Part shown: piece after piece, positions 52,128 through 61,176 of the stretch
How positions within the stretch are numbered: the stretch's first letter is position 1
Layout of the letters: each line of letters begins with the position of its first letter
Origin: Methylobacterium bullatum
GTDB lineage: Bacteria; Pseudomonadota; Alphaproteobacteria; Rhizobiales; Beijerinckiaceae
NCBI GenBank assembly: GCA_902712845.1
Contig: LR743504.1
Location: forward strand, 1 to 64,000
DNA: 64,000 nucleotides
Direction: 5' to 3'
Notes under the pieces: generated by a model
Seen by the model: only the letters and a program-made list of their open reading frames with translations
The model's database searches: none
What the model was told of the DNA's origin: nothing
Made by a program: the position numbers and the translations under genes

Positions 52128-52216
52128 CGGTTGCTCATCTCTCGAGCGTCGCGATCAGCCTACGCGCCGGCCGGCGAGTCGCACAAGCCGAATGTCCCGG
52201 CCGGGCGGCATAGCGA

Positions 52217-52242
52217 GGCCCATCCCGCGCGCGGGACGGGCC
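52217..52242. repeat. 26-bp palindrome downstream of degP
   Basis: GGCCCATCCCGCG (52217-52229) and CGCGGGACGGGCC (52230-52242) form a nearly perfect inverted repeat with one mismatched pair, immediately 3' of the degP stop on the minus strand. There is no U-tract, so it is more a 3'-end stabiliser or binding site than a typical terminator. Confidence 0.5.
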
Positions 52243-52265
52243 GATGTTGTCGACGAAGACGGCGC

Positions 52266-53792
52266 CTAGTCGAGACCGATCGCCACGAAGCGCACGTCGC
52301 CCGATGCGGCCGCCACGAGAAGGAGAACCGATTTGCGGTTCTCCTTCTTCAGCTGATCCACCCGCTTCGTCACGTCGGCGGGGGACGAGACGGATTCCTG
52401 ACCGACCTCCACGATGACCTCGCCGGGCTTGATCTGCTTGTCGGCGGCCGTGGAATTCGGGTCGACGCGCGTGACGACCACGCCCTTGACGCTGTCCTTG
52501 ATGCTGAAGCGGCGGCGCAACTCGTCGGTGATCCCCGACAGGTTGAGGCCGAGGGCCTGACGGATGGCGGGCTCGGCCGCGTCCGGCTGCTTGGCGTTGG
52601 CGAGCTGCGGCTTCTCGGGATCGTCGAGACGGCCGAGGGTGACGGATTTCGTCGTCTCGGCGCCCTTCCGGACCACGATCACCTCGACCACCTTGCCCAC
52701 CGGCGTGGAGGCGACAATGCGCGGCAGATCGCTGGAGGATTTCACCACAGTCCCGTTGAACTTGGTGATGACGTCGCCGATCTCGAGGCCCGACGTCTTG
52801 GCGGGGCCCTTCTCGTCGACGCCCGCGATCAGTGCGCCTTTGGCGCCGCCCTTGAGGCCGAGGGCATCGGCGGTGGCGTCGTCGACGTTCTGGATGCGCA
52901 CGCCGAGCCAGCCGCGACGGACCTCGCCGAACTCGCGGAGCTGATCGATGACCTGCGAGGCGGTGGCGGAGGGGACGGCGAAGCCGATGCCCACCGAGCC
53001 TCCCGTCGGCGACAGGATCGCCGTGTTGATGCCGATGACTTCGCCGTCCATGTTGAACAGCGGGCCGCCGGAATTGCCCTTGTTGATGGCCGCGTCGGTC
53101 TGAATGTAATTGTCGTACGGGCCGGATTCGATGTTGCGTCCGCGCGCGGACACGATGCCGGCCGAGACTGAGCCGCCGAGGCCGAACGGGTTGCCGATGG
53201 CGATGACCCAATCGCCGGGGCGCATCTTCTCGGAATCGCCGAACGGCACCGCCTTCAGCGGCTTGTCGGCCTCGGGCTTCACCCGCAGGACGGCGAGATC
53301 GATCTTGGGATCCTTGCCGATGATCTCGGCCTTCAGCTTGGTGCCGTTGTGCAGGATCACCTGGATGTCGTTGGCGTCGCCGATGACGTGGTTGTTGGTC
53401 ACCACGATGCCCGAGGCGTCGATGATGAACCCCGAGCCGAGGGAATTCGACTTGCGCGACTGTTGGCGCGGGGAATCCCCCTCGCCGCGCTGACCCCGCT
53501 TGTTGAAGAACTCTTCGAAGAGATCCTCGAACGGCGTGCCTTGGGGCAGTTGCGGCATCGTCCGGCCAGGCGCCTTAGCTTCCACAGTGGTGGAGGCCGA
53601 GATGTTCACCACCGCGTCGGTGACCTTGTCGGCGAGGTCGGCCAGCGATTCCGGGCCCTTCGCCAGGGCCGGGCCGGCAAGGCCGGTGACGGCCACCGTG
53701 GTGGCCAGCGACAGGGCGGCGAAGGCCGAGCGCGCGGAGTGGCGGAATGCCCGGGGACGTCGCGCCGTCATGGCGCCCGCAGCGGAAATCAT
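52266..53792 (-). CDS. degP: Do-family serine protease (DegP/DegQ)
   Basis: This periplasmic protease-chaperone has 508 residues from ATG at 53792, preceded by AAGAGG. After the signal peptide (about 1-44) comes the trypsin-like domain with the triad His135 (TNNHVIG), Asp165 (KIDLAVLRV) and Ser241 (GNSGGPLF). Two PDZ domains (about 290-385 and 405-500) follow. TTG at 53819 is an alternative start. It lies after hflC on the same strand, in the common alphaproteobacterial order hflK-hflC-degP. Confidence 0.96.
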   Translation of the reverse strand: MISAAGAMTARRPRAFRHSARSAFAALSLATTVAVTGLAGPALAKGPESLADLADKVTDAVVNISASTTVEAKAPGRTMPQLPQGTPFEDLFEEFFNKRGQRGEGDSPRQQSRKSNSLGSGFIIDASGIVVTNNHVIGDANDIQVILHNGTKLKAEIIGKDPKIDLAVLRVKPEADKPLKAVPFGDSEKMRPGDWVIAIGNPFGLGGSVSAGIVSARGRNIESGPYDNYIQTDAAINKGNSGGPLFNMDGEVIGINTAILSPTGGSVGIGFAVPSATASQVIDQLREFGEVRRGWLGVRIQNVDDATADALGLKGGAKGALIAGVDEKGPAKTSGLEIGDVITKFNGTVVKSSSDLPRIVASTPVGKVVEVIVVRKGAETTKSVTLGRLDDPEKPQLANAKQPDAAEPAIRQALGLNLSGITDELRRRFSIKDSVKGVVVTRVDPNSTAADKQIKPGEVIVEVGQESVSSPADVTKRVDQLKKENRKSVLLLVAAASGDVRFVAIGLD

Positions 53793-53874
53793 GGTCGACC
53801 TCTTGTTGGAACGAGGCAATAGATCGTCCGCCGGGGCGGACGATCAAGGGCCGGTCGGGCGATGAGACCGGGCG

Positions 53875-54828
53875 TCAGCGCGTCGTGCCGGTCGTCGCGC
53901 CCGCCTCCGCCGCTCCGGTGGCCCGCGGGGCGGTGGCCGGAGCGCGGCCCTGCGGATCGTTGAAGTAGCGGAAGAAGTCCGAGTTCGGGTTGATGACGAG
54001 GCGCGTCTCCGGCCCCTTCAGGCTCGTCTCGTAGGCCTGCATCGACCGGTAGAAGGCGAAGAAATCCGCGTCCTTGCCGAAAGCCTCGACGAGGATGCGG
54101 TTCCGGTCGCCGTCGCCCTGGCCGCGCAGGGTCTCGGCGGTCTGGTTGGCCTCGGACAGGACCACCGTCACGTCACGGTCGGCCTTCGCCTTGATCGTCG
54201 CCGAGATCTGATCGCCGTTGGCGCGGATGTCGGCGGCCTCGCGGTTACGCTCAGTGATCATCCGCTTGTACACGGCGGTGGAGTTCTGCGCCGGAAGATC
54301 GACGCGGGTCATACGCAGGTCGACGATCTCGACGCCAAGCTCCTTGGCCTGCGTGTTCACGTCGGCCTGGATCACGTTCATCAGGTGTGAGCGCTCGGTC
54401 CGCACGATGGCGTCGCGGGTCGAGCGGGCCAGCACGTTGCGCAGCGCCGAGTTGGTGAAGCTCGCCAGCAGCGTGTTGGCGCGCAGCACGTTGTTGGCGG
54501 ACTGGTAGAAGCGCAGCGGATCGATGATGCGATAGCGGGCGAAGGCATCGACTTCGAGGTTCTGCCGGTCGGCGGTCAGGAGCGTCTGCACCGGGAGGTC
54601 GAGGTCGAGGACGCGCTTGTCGAACAGGACGACGTTCTCGATGAACGGGACTTTGAAGTAGAGACCGGGCTTCTCGGTGCCCGTCTGGTTGAGAACCGTG
54701 CGGACGCGGCCGAACTGGATCACGAGCGCCTGCTGCATCTGGCCCACGGTGAAGACCGATGCGTAGAGGGCGACGGCGATCACCGCGAGGAGGAAGACGC
54801 CGCCGGTGCGGAGTGCGGAACCGTTCAT
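53875..54828 (-). CDS. hflC: HflC, SPFH-domain subunit of the HflKC complex
   Basis: The 317-residue protein has an N-terminal membrane anchor (GGVFLLAVIAVALYASVFTV), an SPFH domain (QALVIQFGRVRTVLNQTGTE, then FFKVPF-like KPGLYFKVPF) and a C-terminal coiled coil ending near KGPETRLVINPNSDFFRYF. HflKC encloses FtsH hexamers and modulates membrane protein quality control. Its ATG overlaps the hflK stop by four bases. Confidence 0.96.
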   Translation of the reverse strand: MNGSALRTGGVFLLAVIAVALYASVFTVGQMQQALVIQFGRVRTVLNQTGTEKPGLYFKVPFIENVVLFDKRVLDLDLPVQTLLTADRQNLEVDAFARYRIIDPLRFYQSANNVLRANTLLASFTNSALRNVLARSTRDAIVRTERSHLMNVIQADVNTQAKELGVEIVDLRMTRVDLPAQNSTAVYKRMITERNREAADIRANGDQISATIKAKADRDVTVVLSEANQTAETLRGQGDGDRNRILVEAFGKDADFFAFYRSMQAYETSLKGPETRLVINPNSDFFRYFNDPQGRAPATAPRATGAAEAGATTGTTR

Positions 54829-55994
54829 CGGGCGGCTCCCGGATTGGCGTTGCGGTTGCCGAATTCGGTCAGCGGAAGCACCGGAACGACGCCCGCGCCC
54901 GCTGCACCACCGGCTACGCCGGTTCCGTTCTGGTCGATGATGACCTTGTTGACCGAGCCCAGGACCCGCTCCATCGTTTCGAGGAAGATGCGCTCACGGC
55001 TGATCGCCGGTGCGAGCTTGTAGGATTCGTAGACCTGCTGGAAGCGGGCCGCCTGACCGGTGGCATCCGCCGTCGCCTGCGTCTTGTAGGCCTCGGCCGC
55101 CTGCACGATCTGCGAGGCCTTACCGCGAGCCTGCGGAACCTCGCGGCTCGCATAGGTGCGGGCTTCGTTCTGTGCGCGCTCGGCATCCTGCTGAGCGGCG
55201 TTGACGTCGATGAAGGCGGGCCTGACATCCGGCGGCGGATTGACCGCCACGAGCTGGACCACCTCGATCCGCACGCCGGCGCCGTACTCGTCGAGGGCCT
55301 TCTGGGTGATCTCCTTGACCTCCTGGGCCACGCTGGACTGCTCGTTGGTGAGGATCGCCTGGATGTTGCGGCGACCGATCACCTCGCGCATGGCGCTCTC
55401 GGAGATCGCCTTGATGGTGCCTTCGGGGTTCTCGAGATTGAAGACGTAGTCCGACGCCTTCAGCGGGTTGATGCGCCACTGCACCTCGAAATCGAGGTCG
55501 ACGATGTTCTCGTCACCCGTGAGCATCAGGCTCTCCTCGGGCAGGTCGCGGGACCGCGACTGCGACCCGACGCCGGCGCGGTAGCCGATCTGGACGCTGT
55601 TCACCTGCCCGACATTCGGCTTCGTCACCGCGCCGATCGGATAGGGGAAGTTGTAATGCGGGCCCTGCCCGGTGGTGTTGGTGTAGCGGCCGAAGATGGT
55701 CTCGATGCCGACCTGCTGCGGTGCGACCGTGTAGATGCCGGTGGCGAGCCAGACGAACAGGACGATGCCGCCGGCTATGGCGACACCCTTTCCGCCGCCC
55801 ATGGAACCGCCCGGGATGATCCCGCGCAGGCGGTCCTGGCCGCGACGGAGGATCTCTTCGAGGTCCGGAGGCGTCTTTCCGCCGCCGCCGCCCCCGCCGC
55901 TACCCCACGGGCCGCCCCCGCCTCCATTGCCGCCGCCGCCACGGCCCCAGGGCCCTCCCCGTTGCCGCCACCGCCGCCGCTTTGATTGCTCCAA
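54825..55994 (-). CDS. hflK: HflK, SPFH-domain subunit; N-terminus apparently frameshifted
   Basis: The 389-residue frame has a Gly-rich N-terminus (GPWGRGGGGNGGGGGPWGSG), LEEILRRGQDRLRGIIPGGS, a transmembrane helix, the SPFH domain (GPHYNFPYPIGAVTKPNVGQ) and a C-terminal coiled coil. It is the partner of HflC in the FtsH-modulating complex. The frame opens only with a TTG at 55994, whereas the conserved start MPWSNQ lies five bases upstream (ATG at 55999) in another frame. A single extra G in the run at 55957-55960 would join the two. Either the start is the TTG or one base is missing. Confidence 0.9.
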   Translation of the reverse strand: MEQSKRRRWRQRGGPWGRGGGGNGGGGGPWGSGGGGGGGKTPPDLEEILRRGQDRLRGIIPGGSMGGGKGVAIAGGIVLFVWLATGIYTVAPQQVGIETIFGRYTNTTGQGPHYNFPYPIGAVTKPNVGQVNSVQIGYRAGVGSQSRSRDLPEESLMLTGDENIVDLDFEVQWRINPLKASDYVFNLENPEGTIKAISESAMREVIGRRNIQAILTNEQSSVAQEVKEITQKALDEYGAGVRIEVVQLVAVNPPPDVRPAFIDVNAAQQDAERAQNEARTYASREVPQARGKASQIVQAAEAYKTQATADATGQAARFQQVYESYKLAPAISRERIFLETMERVLGSVNKVIIDQNGTGVAGGAAGAGVVPVLPLTEFGNRNANPGAAR

Positions 55995-56185
55995 GGCATG
56001 CTCGCCGATATCTCCTGCTGAGGGCAGTGTCGTTCGGGGCCGACCCGGCGCGCGCTCGCCTCGGGCCGATCCGTCCCACGGTACTGAGTGTCGCCACTCC
56101 GTCCTGTCAAGGCTGGCAAGTGGGCATCGCGAAGAGGAAAGGCAACAGCGCCGAGCGCTCTTGCGCGATGCGTCGCGGCGTAGAG

Positions 56186-56694
56186 TTACCGGACCCGTTC
56201 CAGATCAACGAACGCGAAGGCGCATTCATCCCGATCGCCGGGCGGGTGCGCGACACGCGAGACTTCTTGGAAATCGGCCGCTTCGTAGGCCGGGAATACC
56301 GTATCCCCCTCCGGGCTGATCTCGACCTCAGTGAAGTGGATGCGGTCGGCATGGGGCAGCACCAGGGCATAGATCTCGCCGCCCCCGCCACCATCAGCTC
56401 CTCCGCCTCCCCCGCCGCCGCCAGGGCGCCCGCCCAATCGTGGACGACGGCCACCTCCGCCGCCGAGAACGACCGGTCGCGGGTCAGCACGATGATGCGC
56501 CGGCCCGGCAGCGGCCGGCCGATGGATTCGTAGGTCTTGCGGCCCATCAGGACCGGCTTGCCCATGGTCAGCGCCTTGAAGCGGCGCAGGTCGCTGCCGA
56601 GGCGCCAGATCAGGCCGTTGTCGCGGCCGATGATTCCGTTGCGGGCCACCGCCGCGATGAGGCTGATGCGGGGGCGATGGGTGCCGGACGCCAT
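56186..56694 (-). pseudogene. folA: Dihydrofolate reductase, apparent -1 frameshift
   Basis: FolA makes tetrahydrofolate and works with ThyA. The N-terminal 104 codons (ISLIAAVARNGIIGRDNGLI, then PVLMGRKTYESIGRPLPGRR) run from ATG at 56694 to ELMVAG. The conserved continuation GGEIYALVLPHADRIHFTEV to the stop at 56186 lies in another frame. The break falls at a run of five G (56382-56386 on the plus strand as C); six would restore a normal 169-residue protein. Unshifted, the frame runs on to 56107 with an unrelated tail. It starts on the thyA stop. Because folA is normally essential, a base-calling error is likely; slippage on the G run could also restore it. Confidence 0.85.
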
Positions 56695-57488
56695 CAGACC
56701 GCCACCGGCGCGCGAATGGCGGGATGGGGCGCATAGCCTTCGATGGCGATGTCCTCGAATCGAAAATCGAAAAGCGAGCGGACCTCCGGGGCGAGGACGA
56801 GGCGCGGCAGAGGACGCTGATCTCGTGTCAGCTGCAGCCGGGCCTGATCGAGATGGTTCACGTAGAGATGGGCGTCGCCCAGGGTATGAATGAAATCGCC
56901 GGGCTCCAGGCCCGTGACCTGGGCGATCATCGCCGTGAGCAGCGCATAGGAGGCGATGTTGAACGGCACGCCGAGGAACACGTCGGCCGAGCGCTGGTAG
57001 AGCTGGCAGGAGAGGCGGCCATCGGCCACGTAGAACTGGAACAGGCAATGGCAGGGCGCCAGCGCCATCCTGTCGAGGTCGGCCGGGTTCCAGGCCGAGA
57101 CGATCAGCCGGCGGGAATCGGGGTTTCGCCGTATCTCGTCGACGAGCCAGGAGATCTGGTCCACGGCGCCGCCGTCGGGCTTTGCCCACGAGCGCCATTG
57201 CTTCCCGTAGACCGGCCCGAGATCGCCGTTCGCATCGGCCCATTCGTCCCAGATCGTGACGCCGTTGGCCTGCAGGGCACGCACGTTGGTGTCGCCGGTG
57301 AGGAACCACAGCAATTCGTGGACGATCGAGCGCAGGTGCAGCTGCTTCGTCGTGACGAGGGGAAAGCCCTCCGCCAGGTCGAAGCGCATCTGGTGGCCGA
57401 AGACCGAGAGCGTCCCCGTGCCGGTCCGGTCGTCCTTGCGCGTTCCCTCGGTGAGGATGCGTTCGAGGAGCTGATGATAGGCGTGCAT
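56694..57488 (-). CDS. thyA: Thymidylate synthase ThyA
   Basis: ThyA methylates dUMP with methylene-tetrahydrofolate, giving dTMP and dihydrofolate. At 264 residues it has the standard length. Conserved blocks are [38 protein letters not shown], the catalytic Cys in [12 protein letters not shown] and the substrate-binding [20 protein letters not shown]. folA starts at its stop codon, coupling the two steps of the folate cycle. Confidence 0.97.
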   Translation of the reverse strand: MHAYHQLLERILTEGTRKDDRTGTGTLSVFGHQMRFDLAEGFPLVTTKQLHLRSIVHELLWFLTGDTNVRALQANGVTIWDEWADANGDLGPVYGKQWRSWAKPDGGAVDQISWLVDEIRRNPDSRRLIVSAWNPADLDRMALAPCHCLFQFYVADGRLSCQLYQRSADVFLGVPFNIASYALLTAMIAQVTGLEPGDFIHTLGDAHLYVNHLDQARLQLTRDQRPLPRLVLAPEVRSLFDFRFEDIAIEGYAPHPAIRAPVAV

Positions 57489-57544
57489 CGGGGTCCCGTG
57501 TTGCGTCTCCCGCGATACCGCGAACCGGGCCGCGAGGCGAGCGC

Positions 57545-58471
57545 TCAGGAGGGTGCCGGCCACAGCAAGTAGGCGACCACGGCGAAATTGCTCCAGACGT
57601 GGAGCAGGATGCAGGGCCAGAGCCGCCCTGTCCGCCAGCGCAGCCAGCCGAGCATCAGGGCGAGGGGAATGAGCGAGACCGGGCGGGCGATGCTGCCGAT
57701 CTGGATGTGAAGCAGCACGAACAGGGCGGAGGTGGAGAGGATCGCACCCCACGGCTTGAGGAAGCGCGATGCGCGCTCGAACATCGCCCCGCGCATGAGC
57801 ACTTCCTCCGCCACCGGCGCCAGCACGATGGTGAAGGCGAGCCAGGCGATGGCCCCGGTCCTGCTGAGCAGCGGCGACAGGCCGACATTGCGGCCGAACG
57901 CCATGTGGAAGACGTCCGCCGTCCCGATCACCCACAGGATGTGGAGCACCGGCCAGAGCAGGAGGATGGCCAGCAGCCGCGAGGGCGCGAGGCCCGGCGC
58001 CTCGACGGGGGTCAGCGCGAGCCTGGCACGCCACGCCGCGCCACTGGACCGGATCGCCGAGCCGACCACGATGGCGACGATGAGGCATTGCCGCAGGATA
58101 TCGCTCGCCACTTCGCGCAGGACGAGCTGCTGCGGATACAACCGGGGGCGGCGGGCCTCGGTGACAAACGGGTCTATGCCTTGCAGGATGTCCGCGCCGA
58201 CGCGCACGATGAGCAGGGCGGCGATGGCCGCGGCCACCATCACGAACAACGTCGCCAGGACGAGGCTTATGGCATCGCGAAAAGCCGCCGTGGCGAGGCG
58301 GATCGGGGAACGGCGCGGCCGCGCGCCACCGGTGGCGGCCGGCATTGCGTCGATTGCCCGGTCGTCGGACAACTCCACGTCAGGATCGGGCTTCAAAAGC
58401 GACGCCGCTCCCTCTATATTCGTGTCGTTCGGTCGCGAGGCCGAACTGGGTGCCTGACAATCTTCGGCCAA
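57545..58471 (-). CDS. CPBP-family intramembrane metalloprotease
   Basis: The 308-residue membrane protein has about eight transmembrane helices and the three CPBP (CAAX protease and bacteriocin-processing, Rce1-like) motifs: EEVLMRG (Glu222, Glu223, Arg227), FVLLH (His255) and HVWSN (His291, Asn295). Bacterial members process peptides or handle envelope stress. The target is unknown. It lies upstream of thyA on the same strand and is divergent from sspB. Confidence 0.9.
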   Translation of the reverse strand: MAEDCQAPSSASRPNDTNIEGAASLLKPDPDVELSDDRAIDAMPAATGGARPRRSPIRLATAAFRDAISLVLATLFVMVAAAIAALLIVRVGADILQGIDPFVTEARRPRLYPQQLVLREVASDILRQCLIVAIVVGSAIRSSGAAWRARLALTPVEAPGLAPSRLLAILLLWPVLHILWVIGTADVFHMAFGRNVGLSPLLSRTGAIAWLAFTIVLAPVAEEVLMRGAMFERASRFLKPWGAILSTSALFVLLHIQIGSIARPVSLIPLALMLGWLRWRTGRLWPCILLHVWSNFAVVAYLLWPAPS

Positions 58472-58668
58472 GGCCGCTCGATCCCGGCGCTTTCACCAGA
58501 ATCCCGGGTACGTGGATACGGTGTCAATTCACCGCCCCCCGTGGAGACCACGGTGGGAACGGCGCGATTGAAACCGGCGCCCGAGTCCGGCAAGCCTTCA
58601 CGTCAATTCACCGACCCGGTGCGCCGTCGGCGCGACATTCCGGCAGGTACCGGGCAAAGCGACAAGCG

Positions 58669-59313
58669 ATGGCAGACGATCTCATCCGTTACGACCTCCT
58701 GGTTCAGGATGCCCTGCGCGGCGTCGTGCGCAAGGTGCTGACCGACGCGGCCCGCGAAGGTCTCGCGGGCGAGCACCATTTCTACGTGTCGTTCCGGACG
58801 GAGGCGCCGGGGGTTCGGATGTCGCAGCGCCTGCGGGAAAAGTACCCCCAGGACATGACCATCGTCCTCCAGCACCAGTTCTGGGATCTCGGCGTCACCG
58901 AGCATTCCTTCGAGGTCGGCCTGTCCTTCTCCGGCGTCCCCGAGCGCCTTCTTGTACCGTTCGACGCCTTGAGCGGCTTCTTCGATCCCTCGGTGCAGTT
59001 CGGCCTCAAGTTCGACCTCAACGAGACGGCGGACGAAGACGCGCAGGACGATGCGCCGCAACCTCCCGGTACGAAGAACGCTGCGCGGGGCGCGGCCTCC
59101 GAGCCGAGCGAGATCATGCCGAAGGGCAACGCCGTCTCGGCGATCGGCGCCAGCGCCCCCAAGCTCCTGCCCGCGCAGGGCGCGAGCCAGAACCTCGACA
59201 AGACCGAGGACGGCCCCGACGGCAAGCCGGCCCGCCCCGCGGCCAAGAAGCCCGAAGGCGGCGAGGCCGGTGCCGAAGTCGTCAGCCTTGACGCGTTCCG
59301 AAAGAAGAGCTGA
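58669..59313 (+). CDS. sspB: SspB-type ClpXP adaptor (alpha form)
   Basis: The 214-residue protein has the SspB-alpha fold (LIRYDLLVQDALRGVVRKVL, then GEHHFYVSFRTEAPGVRMSQ and WDLGVTEHSFEVGLSFSGVP). A long disordered acidic and Lys-rich tail ends VVSLDAFRKKS, the ClpX-binding C-terminal peptide. SspB delivers ssrA-tagged proteins to ClpXP. The ATG at 58669 gives the conserved start. A weak hairpin (59319-59337) follows. Confidence 0.94.
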   Translation: MADDLIRYDLLVQDALRGVVRKVLTDAAREGLAGEHHFYVSFRTEAPGVRMSQRLREKYPQDMTIVLQHQFWDLGVTEHSFEVGLSFSGVPERLLVPFDALSGFFDPSVQFGLKFDLNETADEDAQDDAPQPPGTKNAARGAASEPSEIMPKGNAVSAIGASAPKLLPAQGASQNLDKTEDGPDGKPARPAAKKPEGGEAGAEVVSLDAFRKKS

Positions 59314-59637
59314 GATCTAAAGTCGCTTCGCGGCTTTCCGCGCTGCACTACGGATCGGGCTCCGCTTCGCTCCATCCGTTTACGGCTACTGGATCCACAT
59401 ATTTGCACGACGGCTATTTTTATCCAGCCGAAGGCATCGAACATGGGGCGCGACGCGCTCCCTCTCCTGGAAGGAGAGGGGACCTGAGCGGCCTGCGAAT
59501 TGTGTGGGTGCCGTAGCCGTCTGGGGAAGGCGTGCGGGTCACACTGAGTCTGCGCGACCTCGGTCGTGAAACCCCGCACTCCTTTCCCGTAAACCTGCGG
59601 CGCAGTGGAGTATGATCCGCGACCTGCCGCAGCGGGC
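59314..59637. other. Repeat-bearing spacer, no gene
   Basis: The 324-base spacer between sspB and the convergent P450 gene contains a weak terminator-like hairpin (AAAGTCG...CGGCTTT, 59319-59337, only three T) and copy B of the dispersed repeat. No coding frame is convincing. Confidence 0.6.
59370..59482 (-). repeat. Dispersed intergenic repeat, copy B
   Basis: Read on the minus strand, this is the counterpart of 38040-38150. It begins with the same 9-bp hairpin CCCTCTCCT/AGGAGAGGG (59460-59480) and continues through TTCGATGCCTTCGGCT, AGCCGTCG and CCAGTAG. The two copies are in opposite orientation 21 kb apart. Confidence 0.7.
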
Positions 59638-61032
59638 TCAGCCCCGCCGCTTCACCTGCATCCGCAAGCCATGTTCCGGCCGCAGCGTCACCCGCTGGAG
59701 CGGCGTGACGGGGGCGTGGTCGGGCGCCAGCGAGAAGCGCGCGGCGCGGGCGATATGTGCCAGCACGATCACCGCCTCCTGCAGCGAGAAGCTCTGGCCG
59801 ATGCAGACGCGGGGTCCCGCGCCGAACGGCAGATAGGAGAAGCGCTGAACGGTCGCTCTGTTCTCCGGCAGGAAGCGCTCCGGCATGAACGCCTCCGGAT
59901 CGTCCCACAGGGTGCGGTGGCGGTGGAGCACGTAGGGCGCCACCATGATGAGCGAGCCCTTGGGAATCTTGATCCGGCCGATCCGGTCCTCCGCGATGGC
60001 CTGACGGCTCAGGAACGGCACCGGCGGAAACAGCCGCATCGTCTCTTCCATCACCGCCTTGGTGAAGGGGAGCGCGTCGGCATCGAACCCGTCGCCCTGC
60101 ACCGCATCGACCTCGCGCTCGACGCGCGCCCGGGCCTCGTGATCCTGCGACAGGCAATAGAGCGCCCAGGTGAGCGCGTTCGCCGTGGTCTCGTGACCGG
60201 CGGCGATGAAGGTGACGATGTTGGCTTTGACTTCCAGATCGCTGAGGCCCTTGCCGGTTTCCGGGTCCTGCGCCTGAAGCAGCAGGGTCAGAAGGTCGGA
60301 GGGCGCCGTTCCGGCGTCGAGCTGGGTGCGCCGGCGCGCGATGAGGGCGTTCACCACCTCCTCGAAGAAGCGGATCGCCGGCCGCGCCCGGAGCCGGCCG
60401 ATGCGCGGCACGAAGGCCGGCACGCCGAACACGTCCATCGGGTCCACCGGCCCGACCGATTCGAGGAACCGGGTGATGGCGCGGCCCAACGCATCGGGGT
60501 CGCTGGAAAGACCCTCTGTGAAGATCGTCCTCTCCAGCACGTCGAGGGTGACGCGGGTCATTTCCAGGGGCACGTCCACGGTGGTGGCGTCGCGCCGGGC
60601 GAGGCGGCGACCGATCCGCGCGCCCGCCTCGTTCATCGGAGCGGCGAAGCCGAGGACGTGTCGGGCCGAGAAGATCGGCGCCAGGGTGCGCCGCTGCAGC
60701 TTCCACTCCTCGCCCTCCGCCGTGAGCAGGCCGTTGCCGAGCCCAGGCGCGAGAACCCGGCGCTGCAGGTCGTCCTTGCGATAATTGGCGGCGTTCTCCA
60801 CGAAGAGGTAGCGGATCAGGGCCGGGTCGCTGACGACGGTGACGCGGCCCATGGCGCCTTCGCGCGCCACCACGGGCTCCACGAAATGCTCGTCGAGCCA
60901 GGTGGTGATCGGGTTGGCGCGCACCGCCTTGAGGAAGGCGAGCAAGCCCGGCTGTTCGCGTCGTGGGCGGGGAACCGAGGGGCGGAAACGCGGCAGGGCA
61001 TCGGGCTCCATGGTCGCTGTGTCCACGGGCAT
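59638..61032 (-). CDS. Cytochrome P450
   Basis: The soluble P450 of 464 residues has the oxygen-binding helix AGHETT (278-283), the ExxR motif in EETMR (329-333) and the heme-ligand Cys410 in FGAGPRVCIGQS. P450s insert one oxygen atom into organic substrates and need ferredoxin or flavoprotein partners, none of which is adjacent. The ATG at 61032, after GAGGAT, is preferred over one at 61134. The substrate cannot be inferred; hydroxylation of fatty acids or terpenoids is possible. Confidence 0.95.
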   Translation of the reverse strand: MPVDTATMEPDALPRFRPSVPRPRREQPGLLAFLKAVRANPITTWLDEHFVEPVVAREGAMGRVTVVSDPALIRYLFVENAANYRKDDLQRRVLAPGLGNGLLTAEGEEWKLQRRTLAPIFSARHVLGFAAPMNEAGARIGRRLARRDATTVDVPLEMTRVTLDVLERTIFTEGLSSDPDALGRAITRFLESVGPVDPMDVFGVPAFVPRIGRLRARPAIRFFEEVVNALIARRRTQLDAGTAPSDLLTLLLQAQDPETGKGLSDLEVKANIVTFIAAGHETTANALTWALYCLSQDHEARARVEREVDAVQGDGFDADALPFTKAVMEETMRLFPPVPFLSRQAIAEDRIGRIKIPKGSLIMVAPYVLHRHRTLWDDPEAFMPERFLPENRATVQRFSYLPFGAGPRVCIGQSFSLQEAVIVLAHIARAARFSLAPDHAPVTPLQRVTLRPEHGLRMQVKRRG

Positions 61033-61176
61033 CGGCAGGTATCCTCGTTGGATTCGACGCGGGGACGGTGCCTGACTCTGGCATCGACCTGTGACGCCTT
61101 TGAAGGAAAGCACCATCGCGGTTTCGCGCCGCACCGTTTAAGTAGGGCCGCAGACCCCGCCATCTAAGAGGCCACG

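Noticed and set aside
56107..57309. 400-codon minus-strand frame through folA and thyA
   Set aside because: It is the folA N-terminal frame extended into out-of-frame thyA and beyond the frameshift; not one protein.
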